A stretch of DNA of 64,000 bases, from the NCBI GenBank assembly GCA_001247695.2, contig LGRX02003762.1, positions 24,890-88,889 of the forward strand, given 5' to 3'. Source of the DNA: Cymbomonas tetramitiformis (taxonomy: Eukaryota > Chlorophyta > Pyramimonadophyceae > Pyramimonadales > Pyramimonadaceae). The notes beneath the pieces are model-generated. The model did no database searches and was not told where the DNA came from. It saw only the letters and a program-made list of their open reading frames with translations. Each line of letters opens with the position of its first letter. Positions within the stretch are counted from its first letter, which is position 1. A program made the translations under genes and the position numbers. Shown piece by piece: positions 10,683 to 21,890 of the stretch.

Positions 10683-13464
10683 AGTCTCTGAATAGTGTCC
10701 AAAAATAAAATGGGCACCATTGAGATAAGTGATCATGTGCTGAAAAATATACACATATCACTAGGCGATGCCATGTTCTATTCATAATAAATTGACATGT
10801 CAGCCATCCATCAACTACGAAAATACAACTCGTAGTAAGTTGTTGTCAATACGGACACTTCTTGATTGACTCTCCATTAGCTTCGATACCAAAGTTAACT
10901 TCGGTAACTCTCCATCACTGATTTCTTTGTTCATCATGACAATCATTTTCCAGAACATTGTCTAAGTTGGGCACACTATAGTGACCCTGAATTGACAAAT
11001 GTATGTAAGCTGCAATCCAACAACTGCATTTGACATCATCTGGCATTAGCCACATTCAAAAACGTCAGGCATATTGCCAATATGACGTAGAGAGAATCAA
11101 TGTTCAGATTGACATTGTTACCTCTAAAGCATTCGATGAGTAATCTCAGTCTGATTCGCATAACATAATGATTGAATAACATCCTCCATCACCATCTGAT
11201 TGGTTTGATACATCTCTTTTTGCGAGGGAGGAAGAGTATAGATTCATTCATTTTCATACAGCTGCCACATCTTACATCATTGTGATTTTGTTTGGATGTG
11301 ATTTTGCCTGGAAAATTAAAGATCTTATCAAAAGTTCCAGCATCTGTGTATAGCAGCCATAAAGTTGATGACACGGTACATCATGCCGATTGAAACATCA
11401 AATGAAGTCTTATTTGACTTATTGACACATAAAGTTCATTATGAAGAAATCATAAATGCACATTTCTCCGGCTCTATCATATTGTAGGGGCACTGGCATA
11501 GGAGAATGATGGTTTTTCAAATGTGAATAAGCTATATTGTAAGCTTAAGACCATCACTTTGACGTCAACAGCCTGAGATGCTGATTGTCGAAATTCAAGA
11601 GATGAAGGATTCATTGAATCAACCTTGATACATGTGTTTTGATTCATAAATTGTTGATCCATGATTTCTAAATCTAGAGAAGCTGGCACACAAGTTGTTG
11701 CCAATGTCTTCAGGAAAGCATCTGAGCAAAGGATTGCCAGTTGTGCCATCAGGCATCGAATTCCATGAACAGCAAAGCCGAGTGAGTAAATCAGCCACTC
11801 TAGCTAATTGCCCGTCATTCCTTCCAGGTTCATGACAAGAGACAATTCATCAAAGTCATACATCAATGCATAAGTCACATGCATGGTTGCACAGTTTGTA
11901 TCCGAATGCAACCCCATCAAGGTTAAGCATCTTGACAGTAACTATGGCCAACCAAAAGCCTTCCTGTCTTCGGATATCCTGAGTATTCTCATTTCCAGTT
12001 CCATTATGGACTAGGAAGCATCATGACTGTGCCTCGCCAGGACACTAATCCTCAAAGCCGCACACTTGAGGCGAGCCTTATGAGACAGTGACCTTTGGCT
12101 TGTGGGGCGTCAACCCCTTATCAAATCCTGAACACTTGTTAACACCTGGATAAATTTATCATGATGCAACTTAAGTGGGATTATAAGTTCCACATAATCA
12201 TATTGTTTACGTATGCTGAAGGCATAACTGCCGCATATGATCACAATAGGTCGCAGCTTCTATAACATTGTGGCTTCTGAGTCAAAAGCTGATAGCCAAT
12301 GACTTTTGCCAATAAATGCCGACCTAAAAATAATCAGGCCGTGGAAACATATACCCAAGAGGTTTTCATCCATCGGTCGTATAAATATATCAGGGCTGCA
12401 TCCCAAGAACTGCAGGGCTGCATCCCAAGAACTGCGATGCGCCTTTGGTGCAATGGGCTGCAACCCGAGAACTGCAGGGTTATATCCCTAACATTTTTTA
12501 CCCTGCATCAAATTGATATGACAGGAGCAGGAATTGATCCTTCCTTGCTAAAGGTGTAGTGAGCCTTGTTCAAAATCATACCCTTGCACAGATACGCACA
12601 CATGCGAGATATCATATCTGTGGATAAATAAAAACTGCTAAATGCTACCTTTGCCAAAACCGTGGTTTGTCATCGGATTCTTGGCCAGTCATCCGAAGCT
12701 ACCGGAGATAATGACTGAGGTAGAAGGAGTTGTGATCCTAAGTTGTGCTTGACAAACATAACTAAATAAATTTCACATTAGTACGTGGCGAATCCATTCT
12801 CACTCATCGCGATAGATGTTCGTCAAAGCGTGCGTACTGGACAAAAATATTGAGGAGTTGAGCAGACCGGTAAAGGATTATAAATCCAATTCCGTTAAGC
12901 AGGGCCACTCCGTTTGCATTAAAACAAGCCCCTTTGTTCGTTTATTATCGAAATCGGGCTCCCCATCACCGCCTAGGATCCTCCAAAGTTGCTTAAGGAG
13001 GGGAGGAAGAGTTGGGTGCACTATATTAGGCCGAGAATCGTTCGAATATAATTCGTTATAATCGTGGGATCATCGATCGCGCAAAAGGCGACGACGGCTA
13101 GCGCAAATAATCCGTAACGTAGACTTCGGATGCTTTGAATCGTCTAGCACATACATGATAACGTGTGGATCAATCAGTAATCCAGCGTAGGATTGTATCG
13201 CGAAAACGCTCTTCATTGAACCTTGGAACGTCACTCAACGATACGATTTCCGGAAAGGTGGGCTGCATCCTAAGGACTGTATGGCTAAATGCCTAAGGTG
13301 AGGGACTAAAGTGGACTCAGTTCCCCCCAATAACCTAAAAACACCATGAGGGACGCCTCAAATCGGTGTAAGAAGACTGGTACCAGCAAGAAGCGACAAC
13401 AACAAAGACATGACATATACAATATGCCCGTTGTGAGGTCACAACTCTCTTAAGAGGGGAGATC
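10683..13464 (+). repeat. Right arm of ~3-kb inverted repeat with PPT
   Basis: Reverse copy of 2,141-4,935: 10,683 corresponds to 4,935 and about 12,000 to 3,600. It ends in the plus-strand PPT (13,452-13,464) before the LTR at 13,465. A further copy of the LTR-proximal part is at about 16,300-17,353. The short motif gggctgcatcccaagaactg occurs twice in tandem near 12,395-12,440. No gene is supported; the 81-codon frame at 12,816-13,061 is simply conserved with its repeat at 16,699. Confidence 0.6.
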
Positions 13465-14062
13465 TGTCAGGGTTATGACCGATGACATATGTGTCATACA
13501 TGTCATACGTGTCATACCATGTCATGTCATGTCATATATTATTATGACAGTCATATATTATTATGACAGTCGACAGTATGGTCGATCATGACTGTACAGG
13601 TCGAGTCGCGTCATACATTTATGACAGTCGTCAGTACGGTCGACTATGACATGTACAGTCGTACCATTTGTCATTCACTCACCTTGAGTGACACCTGTCA
13701 TCGAGAGGCCAGGTTGTGGCATCGAGATGACAAAGCAAGATGAAGTCTTGAAGAACCGAAAGTGTTCGGAGAAAACTCATCTTCGCTTCTAGCATGTTCT
13801 GAACAAGCATGCGAGTATCATATGGCTTATTCGTTCAGCCGATACTGATTGTTCAACCAATGCCTTGGGTTCACAACCCAATTGTGGTGGCATCTATGAG
13901 ATGCGGGGCATTGCGTAAAATGAGGTAGCGTTGGGCTACAGCAGTCACTTCTGAAGAAGCACTGCACTCATATCCACACATACGCTGCGTGAGCTATTAA
14001 CGTTCCATAATAGCCTCGCTATATATCATATATCATATCGCTTCCAAGCGAACCCTTAAGAG
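13465..14062 (+). mobile_element. LTR of chromovirus family (copy 2, +)
   Basis: Begins TGTCAGGG after aagaggggagatc and ends near cttaagag. Compared with 240-887 it has a shorter GTCAT array. Beyond the end the sequence (gaataccactgttaaggg) resembles an inverted version of the PBS junction, implying rearrangement at the LTR edge. Confidence 0.6.
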
Positions 14063-14259
14063 AATACCACTGTTAAGGGCTGAGCTATGCGAGCCCTGTT
14101 ATAATATTCAATATTATCAATAATCACTGTGCAGTTGAACAGCATACACAAGTGAACGTATATGCGGGTTTGTGAGTGCAGTCTCTGAATCTAGAGCTGC
14201 TGAAGCACAACGCTTCCTCACTTAAGTACCTACGTCTCGGGTTCACAACCCAATGGCGG
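14063..14259. other. Junction segment between LTR and block D
   Basis: Contains a variant of the internal LTR motif (ctcgggttcacaaccc near 14,230) also seen at about 1,725-1,760 in reverse. It looks like a fragment of a diverged LTR subfamily. No gene. Confidence 0.35.
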
Positions 14260-16290
14260 TACCATCTAAGATATCTCCAGACCCGAAGGCAGTATACAGT
14301 GCTCAAATAACAGCTGGTCACTGTTGAGCACTGTCCATGCGTCTCACTCACATATCATCGCTGGAGCAACATCAATATCTACATTGCATTCTGACAGTTG
14401 ATACAGATGATCACTTCACATGCATGTACCAACTCAGATCAGCACCCATACATGAATTGACAAAAGGTGGTTGTGGACATACATATACACAAACAATGTG
14501 TTATGTAAAAACTGCTTAGATTACATCTAGCAGTGTCCAGATGTATTTGAACATAGAGATATCACTTGATATACTCGTTGTATACATCCAAATATATCTT
14601 AGGATCTGACACAACTGTGAATTCATTTACAGTTGATATATCTTAAATATCATCAGAGAGTGCATATGCCTCCATGGGTTTCAATCAGTAAAACCCAGAA
14701 ATGTGATCAACCACAGATGTTGATATACAGTATAATTCACTTTTATGCCATGAAATTTGTCATGTGCAAAGGAAAAGTGATTTGCAGTACTTCTGTACTT
14801 TGCAGTCCACACACACAGAGATATGTATATATATATATATATACATATAGCCAAAAACGGCCAAAATAGGTAAAATCCGTTTGCGATAGATTTGAAAATT
14901 GAAAATCGGACCCTATTTTATTTGATAATATGATTTTATACCTATTTAGGTATGAGAAAATCATAATGACACATGTCATATCTCGTGTAACACCCTAGAT
15001 ATTAGGTGTGTAATATATAGGGGTAAACATATTGGCTGTAACACTAAATCGGTCAAAATGCTGTACGTGTAATCTTTTGCAATTCAGGATTGATTTTTTT
15101 TGCTATAATGGATATTTATCTATCAAATAACAATCCCTGAAAGACATAACACGTGTAACACCCTGTAACACCCTAATATTTGAATGTGTGTGTCAGGGGT
15201 AGAACGTACCCTCTGAAAATCACTTAACATTCACTTAGGTATTGAATGCAGTTTTGCTTAAAAATCTTGGCAAAATCGTTATACTGCTTATTTTTTACCT
15301 ATATTAGGGTTACTGATATCAAGTAACACCCTAAACACTGTATTGGGTAATAGGGCCACTGTAACCACACATGCCCTAAAATGCCGCCATTATTTGGAAA
15401 AACTTCGTTTTTTTGGCATTATTATATCATGCTAAATCATCATAGACATGATAATACTGTGGGCAACAACCCTAAAACTGTATGAGCCGCTTCCTATAAG
15501 GAATGCAAGCTATAAGCTATAAGCTATAAGGTATATAAACAACTGACTGCCTATGTGTTCACACTTCCTCAAGGGGGGAAAAAGGTGGATAGGATTCACA
15601 CATATCCGTTTCATATTCCGATCTGGTGATTTCTGATGGATTGCTTTTGATAAAATCACTTCATCCACAAATAACGTTGAAATCTATACAACTTTGAATC
15701 CACCATCACTAATAAAGTGTAAATTCGGATGGGAAACTATATTCCAATGACTATAAGTTGACTCTTGCTCAGCATTTACATTCTTGAGTAAGTTTGGAAT
15801 GCTGAACTATATATATAACATATAACCTGATACCATGCTTAATTGCATTTCTTGGATCAGACGATATAGTTATATAATGTATATATATATATATATCCCA
15901 CCTGATACACTTTGGCATTATAGCCGTATATAAGAGTGGGAAAGACAAGTGCATCGCTGTAAGACTGGTTGATATAGTCCCAGTGTTGAAGGCAGAATTT
16001 GGCACCCGAATAACGGCTAATAACTGTTGGTGACCACCATGCAAGACCTTCCAAGCATAACTCTTTTGTCCTGAGATGCAAGTGAATTGTTCATATATGT
16101 TGACATCAGTATAGCACCATTATACATATAGTCATGAGGATTTTAAAGAAGACATAGTCTCTCCGATATTGACAAACATGGTACATATATATATATTCAT
16201 GCTCTCTGATCATATATTGATATCCCACAGCATACGATGATGGTAATAGCAAGCCACTTCGCCGCTGGAGGGTAGTGTTGTATATACACA
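14260..16290. repeat. Repeat block D (second copy, inverted relative to 6,823-9,350)
   Basis: Reverse copy of 6,823-9,350. Right-hand homology stops at about 16,290, within cacatgcttggg, and the sequence switches to the B block through the shared ggg of the dispersed gggctgcatccc motif. No coding sequence is supported. Confidence 0.55.
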
Positions 16291-17353
16291 GCACATGCTT
16301 GGGGCTGCATCCCAAAGACTGCGATACACCTTCGGTGCAATGGGCTGCAACCCGAGAACTGCAGGGTTATATCCCTAACATTTTTACCCTGCATCAAATT
16401 GATATGACAGAAGCAGGAATTGATCCTTCCTTGCTGAGGTGTAGTGAGCCTTGTATAAATCATACCCTTACACAGATACGCATATGCGGGTACCAATATC
16501 TGTGAAAAACTGCTAATGCTACCTTTGCCAAGACCGTGGTTTGTCATCGGATTCTATGGCCAGTCATCCGAAGCTACCGGAGATAATGACTGAGGTAGAA
16601 GGAGTTGTGATCCTAAGTTATGCTGACAACATAACTAAAACAAACATGACTTCACTCACATTAGTACGTGGCGAATCCATTCTCACTCATCGCGATAGAT
16701 GTTCGTCAAAGCGTGCGTACTGGACAAAAATATTGAGGAGTTGAGCAGACCGGTTAAGGATTATAAGTCCAATTCCGTTAAGCAGGGCCACTCCGTTTGC
16801 ATTAAAACAAGCCCCTTTGTTCGTTTATTATCGAAATCGGGCTCCCCATCACCGCCTAGGATCCTCCAAAGTTGCTTAAGGAGGGGAGGAAGAGTTGGGT
16901 GCACTATATTAGGCCGAGAATCGTTCGAATATAATTCGTTATAATCGTGGGATCATCGATCGCGCAAAGGCGACGACGGCTAGCGCAAATAATCCGTAAC
17001 GTAGACTTCGGATGCTTTGAATCGTCTAGCACATACATGATAACGTGTGGATCAATCAGTAATCCAGCGTAGGATTGTATCGCGAAAACGCTCTTCATTG
17101 AACCTTGGAACGTCACTCAACGATACGATTTCCGGAAAGGTGGGCTGCATCCTAAGGACTGCATGGCAAAATGCCTAAGGTGAGGGACTAAAGTGGACTC
17201 AGTTCCCCCCAATAACCTAAAAACACCATGAGGGACGCCTCAAATCGGTGTAAGAAGACTGGTACCAGCAAGAAGCGACAACAACAAAGACATTAAAGAC
17301 ATATACAAAGGTATGCCCGTTGTGAGGACACAACTCTCTTAAGAGGGGAGATC
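16291..17353 (+). repeat. Third copy of LTR-proximal 3' noncoding block with PPT
   Basis: Near-identical to about 12,415-13,464 and to 1-239 over the last part. It ends in PPT aagaggggagatc (17,341-17,353). Confidence 0.6.
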
Positions 17354-17961
17354 TGTCAGGGTTATGACCGATGACATATGTGTCATACATGTCATACGTG
17401 TCATACCTGTCATCCATGTCATGTCATGTCATGTCATATATTATTATGACAGTCGGTCGTGTCATATATTATTATGACAGTCGACAGTATGGTCGATCAT
17501 GACTGTACAGGTCGAGTCGCGTCATACATTTATGACAGTCGTCAGTACGGTCGACTATGACATGTACAGTCGTACCATTTGTCATTCACTCACCTTGAGT
17601 GACACCTGTCATTGAGAGGCCAGGTTGTGGCATCGAGATGACAAAGCAAGATGAAGTCTTGAAGAACCGGAAGTGTTCGGAGAAAACTCATCTTCGCTTC
17701 TAGCATGTTCTGAACAAGCATGCGAGTATCATATGGCTTATTCGTTCAGCCGATACTGATTGTTCAACCAATGCCTTGGGTTCACAACCCAATTGTGGTG
17801 GCATCTATGAGATGCGGGGCATTGCGTAAAATGAGGTAGCGTTGGGCTACAGCAGTCACTTCTGAGGAAGCACTGCACTCATATCCACACAGACGCTGCG
17901 TGAGCTATTAACGTTCCATAATAGCCTCGCTATATATCATATATCATATCGCTTCCAAGCG
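17354..17961 (+). mobile_element. LTR of chromovirus family (copy 3, +)
   Basis: Starts TGTCAGGG after its PPT. Over most of its length it is almost identical to 240-887, indicating a recent duplication. It stops at gcttccaagcg, where the long palindrome begins instead of the normal LTR end. Confidence 0.6.
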
Positions 17962-18111
17962 ATGACATATGTGTCATACATGTCATACGTGTCATACCTG
18001 TCATACATGTCATACCATGTCATGTCATGTCATGTCATGGTATGACATGTATGACAGGTATGACACGTATGACATGTATGACACATATGTCATCGGTTAT
18101 AACCCTGACAT
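17962..18111. repeat. ~130-bp near-perfect palindrome of GTCAT repeats
   Basis: The left half (17,962 to about 18,030) and right half (about 18,031-18,092) are inverted copies of the LTR-start array (gtcatacatgtcatacgtgt and complement), meeting at a GTCATGTCATGTC centre. The right half continues into the LTR start in reverse (ataaccctgaca, ending at 18,111). It therefore consists of two LTR 5' ends fused head to head. Confidence 0.7.
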
Positions 18112-19149
18112 CGACCGTCATAGAGTTATTACGACGAACCCGGGCAAATTCCCCAACTCCTTGAGTTGGTGGTCCTGTTCATTAGAGCTGCACAACTTAA
18201 ACTGGTCCGTTTATTTTTAACAGTGGCAATTTTCGGAATCCGGCAGTCCATGTACGATTCCAGAGATCAAAATACGATGCATTCCTTTGTCGCTCCCCAG
18301 GAATCTCTTCGGACCTTCCGATGTTCTCGATCTAAAAGTATTGGACGGCTCAACTTTAGTTGGGCACCCCTACTGTTCATCATACAATTCCTCAACTCCT
18401 TGAGTTGGTGGTCCTGTTCATCGCACAATTGTCAATTGTCAATTCCCCAACTCCTTGAGTTGGTGGTCCTGTTCATCACACAATATACACCTCTGCTCCT
18501 GCCCCTGCTTCCAGTAGGATGATTTCTTCACAGCAATCGACTGCCAATAACAAGACTTCTCCACAGCAATCTACAATCAACCTTCCTCCACCGGAGAGAT
18601 GGGCAAAGCAATATCAGGATCAACAAGCCCTACTCGACAACAATTCTGTCATCATACCACATGAGATAAACACGACTTCCACTGATATTTCTACTCCGGG
18701 GGCCATTGATACAAACATCCAGAAACGTACTACATCATTTTGCTACCGCTTCTTATTCAAAGAATGCATACTCGGTGGGAAGGATGTGCTGAGATTCAGT
18801 AGTTCAGTACCACGTATGACGTATGATAGTGACGTATGACAGTACAGCGACTTCCTACTTGTACTCAGTAGTTCGACTTCGGTAGCTTAGACTGTGACAC
18901 ACGATATGATTGTCTAGTGACGGCCTCAGAGCTTAGATAGCCTGAGAGTCGTGTATTCATTTCTATCTTTTGAGATATCCGATTTTGCCTCGCTCAAACC
19001 CTACGGCGTTCAGCGTTTTCACTGTGTCACTAGGACATTCTAGTAGGCTATAGGCCCACCACTTGCCTAAAGTGGTTTTGATTCAAAGCCACTAAATGCC
19101 TGGCTAAAGCTGTAGAGGGGCGAGCGTGGCTGAGTAGGTAGAATGTTGC
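18112..19149. other. Unassigned region with three ~29-bp repeats
   Basis: Three copies of caactccttgagttggtgg followed by tcctgttcat begin near 18,152, 18,391 and 18,448. Each contains a small hairpin (caactc/gagttg). A 106-codon frame at 18,519-18,839 (Ser/Thr/Gln-rich) matches nothing I recognise and is not called as a gene. A tRNA-like A box near 19,122 has no matching B box. Confidence 0.4.
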
Positions 19150-19763
19150 GGGGCGCCGCGTTTTCGCGGTGCAACTGACTGCGTGGATGATGAGGTGAGC
19201 GCGACGAGTGGCGGAGGTGTCACGGTTCTATATGAACCTGATATGTGACGCGGCTGCTATTGAACTGTAGCAAGCACGCGCAAGTATTTGGTGGGGCGTA
19301 TGAGTGCAGCAGTCTGGTGTCCAGAAGTGCTTGCATGAGCCCAATGCTCCTCATATACTTCCAGTGCCCTCACGCAATCTCATGCGTTACCACCATCGGG
19401 TTGTGAACCCGAGGGCACTGGGTGAACTTCCCGTATCGGCTGGTCGAAATAGCCTTTGATACTCGCATGCTGTTCATTTCATGCTTGAAGCGAAGACCCG
19501 TCTTCTCAGAACACTTCGGTTCTTCAAGACTTGTCTCGCTTCGCCATCTCCATGCGAATACCTGGCCTCTCGATGACAGATGCCACTCACCTTAGTAGGT
19601 GGATGACAGACATAACGACTGTACATGTCATAGTCGACTGTACTAACAATACTCGACGACTGTATGTCATTATGACATATGACATGACATGACATGTCAT
19701 GGTATGATATGTATGACAGGTATGCCACGTATGACACATATGTCATCGGTCATATCCCTGACA
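19150..19763 (-). mobile_element. Older diverged LTR of chromovirus family (-)
   Basis: Recognisably the same LTR as 10,070-10,681 but with many substitutions and small indels, for example around 19,395-19,440 and 19,490-19,620. The LTR start is at 19,763 and its PPT complement (gatctcccctctta) lies outside at 19,764-19,777. The left boundary is approximate. Confidence 0.55.
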
Positions 19764-19780
19764 GATCTCCCCTCTTACCG

Positions 19781-20330
19781 CAGTAATCACTCACCAATAA
19801 GAAAGTCCTAAATATGGGGTCAGCCAGCGAATTTCGTCAAGTTGTGACCCCCCCGCCAGCGCCAGCGACCTATGAAATTGCTAAGAATAAGAAATCCCGA
19901 TTTCGTAGCTCAGCCAGCCAATTTCTTATTCTGATTACTTAAGGAGGAGGCAGCCAGCTATCTTGAAATCGTGACACTCAGCGACGGCCACAGTAGTAAA
20001 ATTTTAGTATGGATCCTGAAAGCCGTGAGCAGATAAGAGAGCTTGCTGAAGAAGGAAAATTCAACAGTCTGTATGATATTTTTATTGAGATAAATTGTGT
20101 ATAAGCATCAAAATCCTTGTTAAATCGCAAGTAAACCCACCAAATAATCCAGCCAAAATTTCTTAACTAGTTTTCACTATGATTCAAGCCAGCCAGCCCC
20201 TTGATTTCTTATTTTGGCCAATTTCTTAAGAAATTAAAGCTAGCCAGCAAATTTCGTCAAGTTGTGACCCCCCCCCCAAACGCTGGCTGGTTTCTTATTG
20301 CTACTATTTCTTATTGGTGAGTGATTACTG
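19781..20330. mobile_element. 550-bp TIR MITE, Tc1/mariner-pogo-like
   Basis: A 24-bp terminal inverted repeat (cagtaatcactcaccaataa plus gaaa at the left, its complement at the right) bounds a 550-bp noncoding segment. It interrupts the 3' noncoding part of the minus-strand chromovirus: the flanks at 19,777 and 20,336 rejoin as in the intact copies. A TA follows the right end, as expected for the TA target of Tc1/mariner elements; the left flank is ttaccg, so the duplication is eroded or of another kind. Inside, a ~35-bp segment (gaatttcgtcaagttgtgac) occurs near both ends. Confidence 0.6.
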
Positions 20331-21264
20331 TAGAAGTGTTGTGACCTCACAATATAGGGTGCATACCTTTGTATATGTCTTTGATGTCTTTGTTGTTCAA
20401 CTGGCCAGTCTTCGTACACCGATGAGGCGTCCCTCAAGGTGTTTTAGGATATCGGGGGGAACTGAGTCCACTTTAAACCCTCACCTTAGGATATCGGGGG
20501 GGACTAAGTCCACTTTAAACCCTCACCTTACAGTATTTGGGATGTTGCCCCCCTGATTGCTTTGCGTTTCGTATTTCAGAGTGACGCTCAGGGTATCTTC
20601 CGAGGTTTACGTTACGGATAGATATTGCGCTTGCCGATCGACATTTGACCTATTAGGTCCTATTTCCACGGCCTTATATAGTGCATCCACCCCTTCTTCC
20701 CCTCCAAGAGCTACTATGGAGGTTCACAGGCAGAATGGAGAACCTTTTGTGAATAAGGTTTGTTTTAATGCAAACGGAGGAGGCCCTGCTTACGAGATAT
20801 CGGAGGGTCTTTATAAGTCCACTTTAAATCCTCACTCGACTGCCAAACTCCTTTTTTCGGTCCGGTACGCGCGCACTGACGAACATTTCATAGAGTGGAA
20901 TCGACAACGTACTAATGTGAATTCCTTTAGTTATGTATGTCAATCATAACTCAGGATCACAACTCCGTCTACCTCAGTATTCCGGTAGCTGCGGAATTAC
21001 TGGCCATAAGATCCGAATGACAAACCACGGTCTGGCAAAGGCAGCATAGCAGTTTTTATTTATCCACAGATATGATATCTCGCATGTATGCGTATCTGTG
21101 CAAGGGTATGATTTGGTACAAGGCTCACTACACCTCAGCAAGGAAGGATCAATTTCCTACTCCTGATACAACATAATGACAGAACATTAAGAGCAGGGTA
21201 TATAGATGATCGACATGTATTAGTATATATTACAAGAAGTAAGGGCAATAGGCTTAATATAGTG
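20331..21264 (-). mobile_element. 3' noncoding region of minus-strand chromovirus (old copy)
   Basis: Diverged copy of the LTR-proximal block (compare 2,154-3,080). It lies between the chromodomain stop codon and the PPT/LTR at 19,764. A ~70-bp tandem duplication (gggactgagtccactttaaaccctcacctta type) is at 20,450-20,530. Confidence 0.5.
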
Positions 21265-21408
21265 TTAGCCTTCATAGGCAGCTATTATGTCTGCTGCATC
21301 GGTCAGCTCCGTGGCTTTGACCCAGGTGTCATGCTCAGGGCCGTAGCCTGCGTATCGCACTAAATAGTACTTGACACCTCTAGTGATCTCATCTGAGAGA
21401 ATATGTGA
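21265..21408 (-). pseudogene. Chromodomain, C-terminal end of a chromovirus polyprotein (truncated)
   Basis: Minus-strand open frame ending in TAA at 21,265-21,267. The translation has a typical chromodomain core: YYLVRYAGYGPEHDTW followed by the helix region TELTDAADIIAAYEG. In chromoviruses this domain lies at the C-terminus of integrase and is thought to steer integration to particular chromatin. The upstream part of the protein is missing because the LTR of another element begins at 21,411. This fragment identifies the TGTCAGGG LTR family as a chromodomain Ty3/gypsy lineage. A decayed relative is at 6,120-6,270. Confidence 0.75.
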
Positions 21409-21410
21409 TA

Positions 21411-21873
21411 TGTGCCAGGGGGCACGATAGACTGCCAATTACCCCCACGGAAGGGGGATCCGATTCAGATTACCGGCATATTGGGAGAAATATTGATAGG
21501 GAATCTGAGATCGTGGATGAAGAATGCAAAATCAGTAAATGTTATCTCTCTGGCAGAATCGTGAACGATAGAAATATTATTAGGAACGATTATGACAGAA
21601 TCAACGGTGTTGGTACAATACCGTGACAGATGACGATAGAGATGACATTTATGGCGGCGCAGGTTGGGGAAAAACAGGGATTCCTGTGACGAGAGAAACT
21701 AGCAGAACAATCTGTGCTATATAGTGATGAAACACGATTCCTTTGGGAGCTTTGTTACAGAATAAAAATGTTTTCGTAACACGGGCCGTATTGCATAATC
21801 ACCGGTTGTGATATATATCGATTCGTATCCGATTACTCTGAAACTTCGTATATGCATTTGTATGCCCGTGACA
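21411..21873 (+). mobile_element. 5' LTR-like end of the large Ty3/gypsy composite
   Basis: Starts TGTGCCAGGGGGCA, identical to the first 14 bases of the 3' LTR-like segment at 43,416, and ends ccgtgaca three bases before a primer-binding site. Both copies also share an internal attgggagaaata block. Otherwise the two differ strongly (463 versus 362 bp), so they are old or belong to different subfamilies. No target duplication matches (tgata versus gcatg). Confidence 0.55.
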
Positions 21874-21876
21874 AAT

Positions 21877-21890
21877 TGGTATCAGATGTG
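21877..21890 (+). other. Primer-binding site (initiator tRNA-Met type)
   Basis: TGGTATCAGATGTG lies 3 nt after the LTR end. TGGTATCAGA is the usual Ty3/gypsy and copia PBS complementary to the 3' end of initiator tRNA-Met. This fixes the 5' end and plus orientation of the composite element. Confidence 0.7.

Noticed and set aside
19115..19200. tRNA-Ser or tRNA-Leu-like gene at gcgtggctgagtagg
   Set aside because: No B box or acceptor stem partner downstream.
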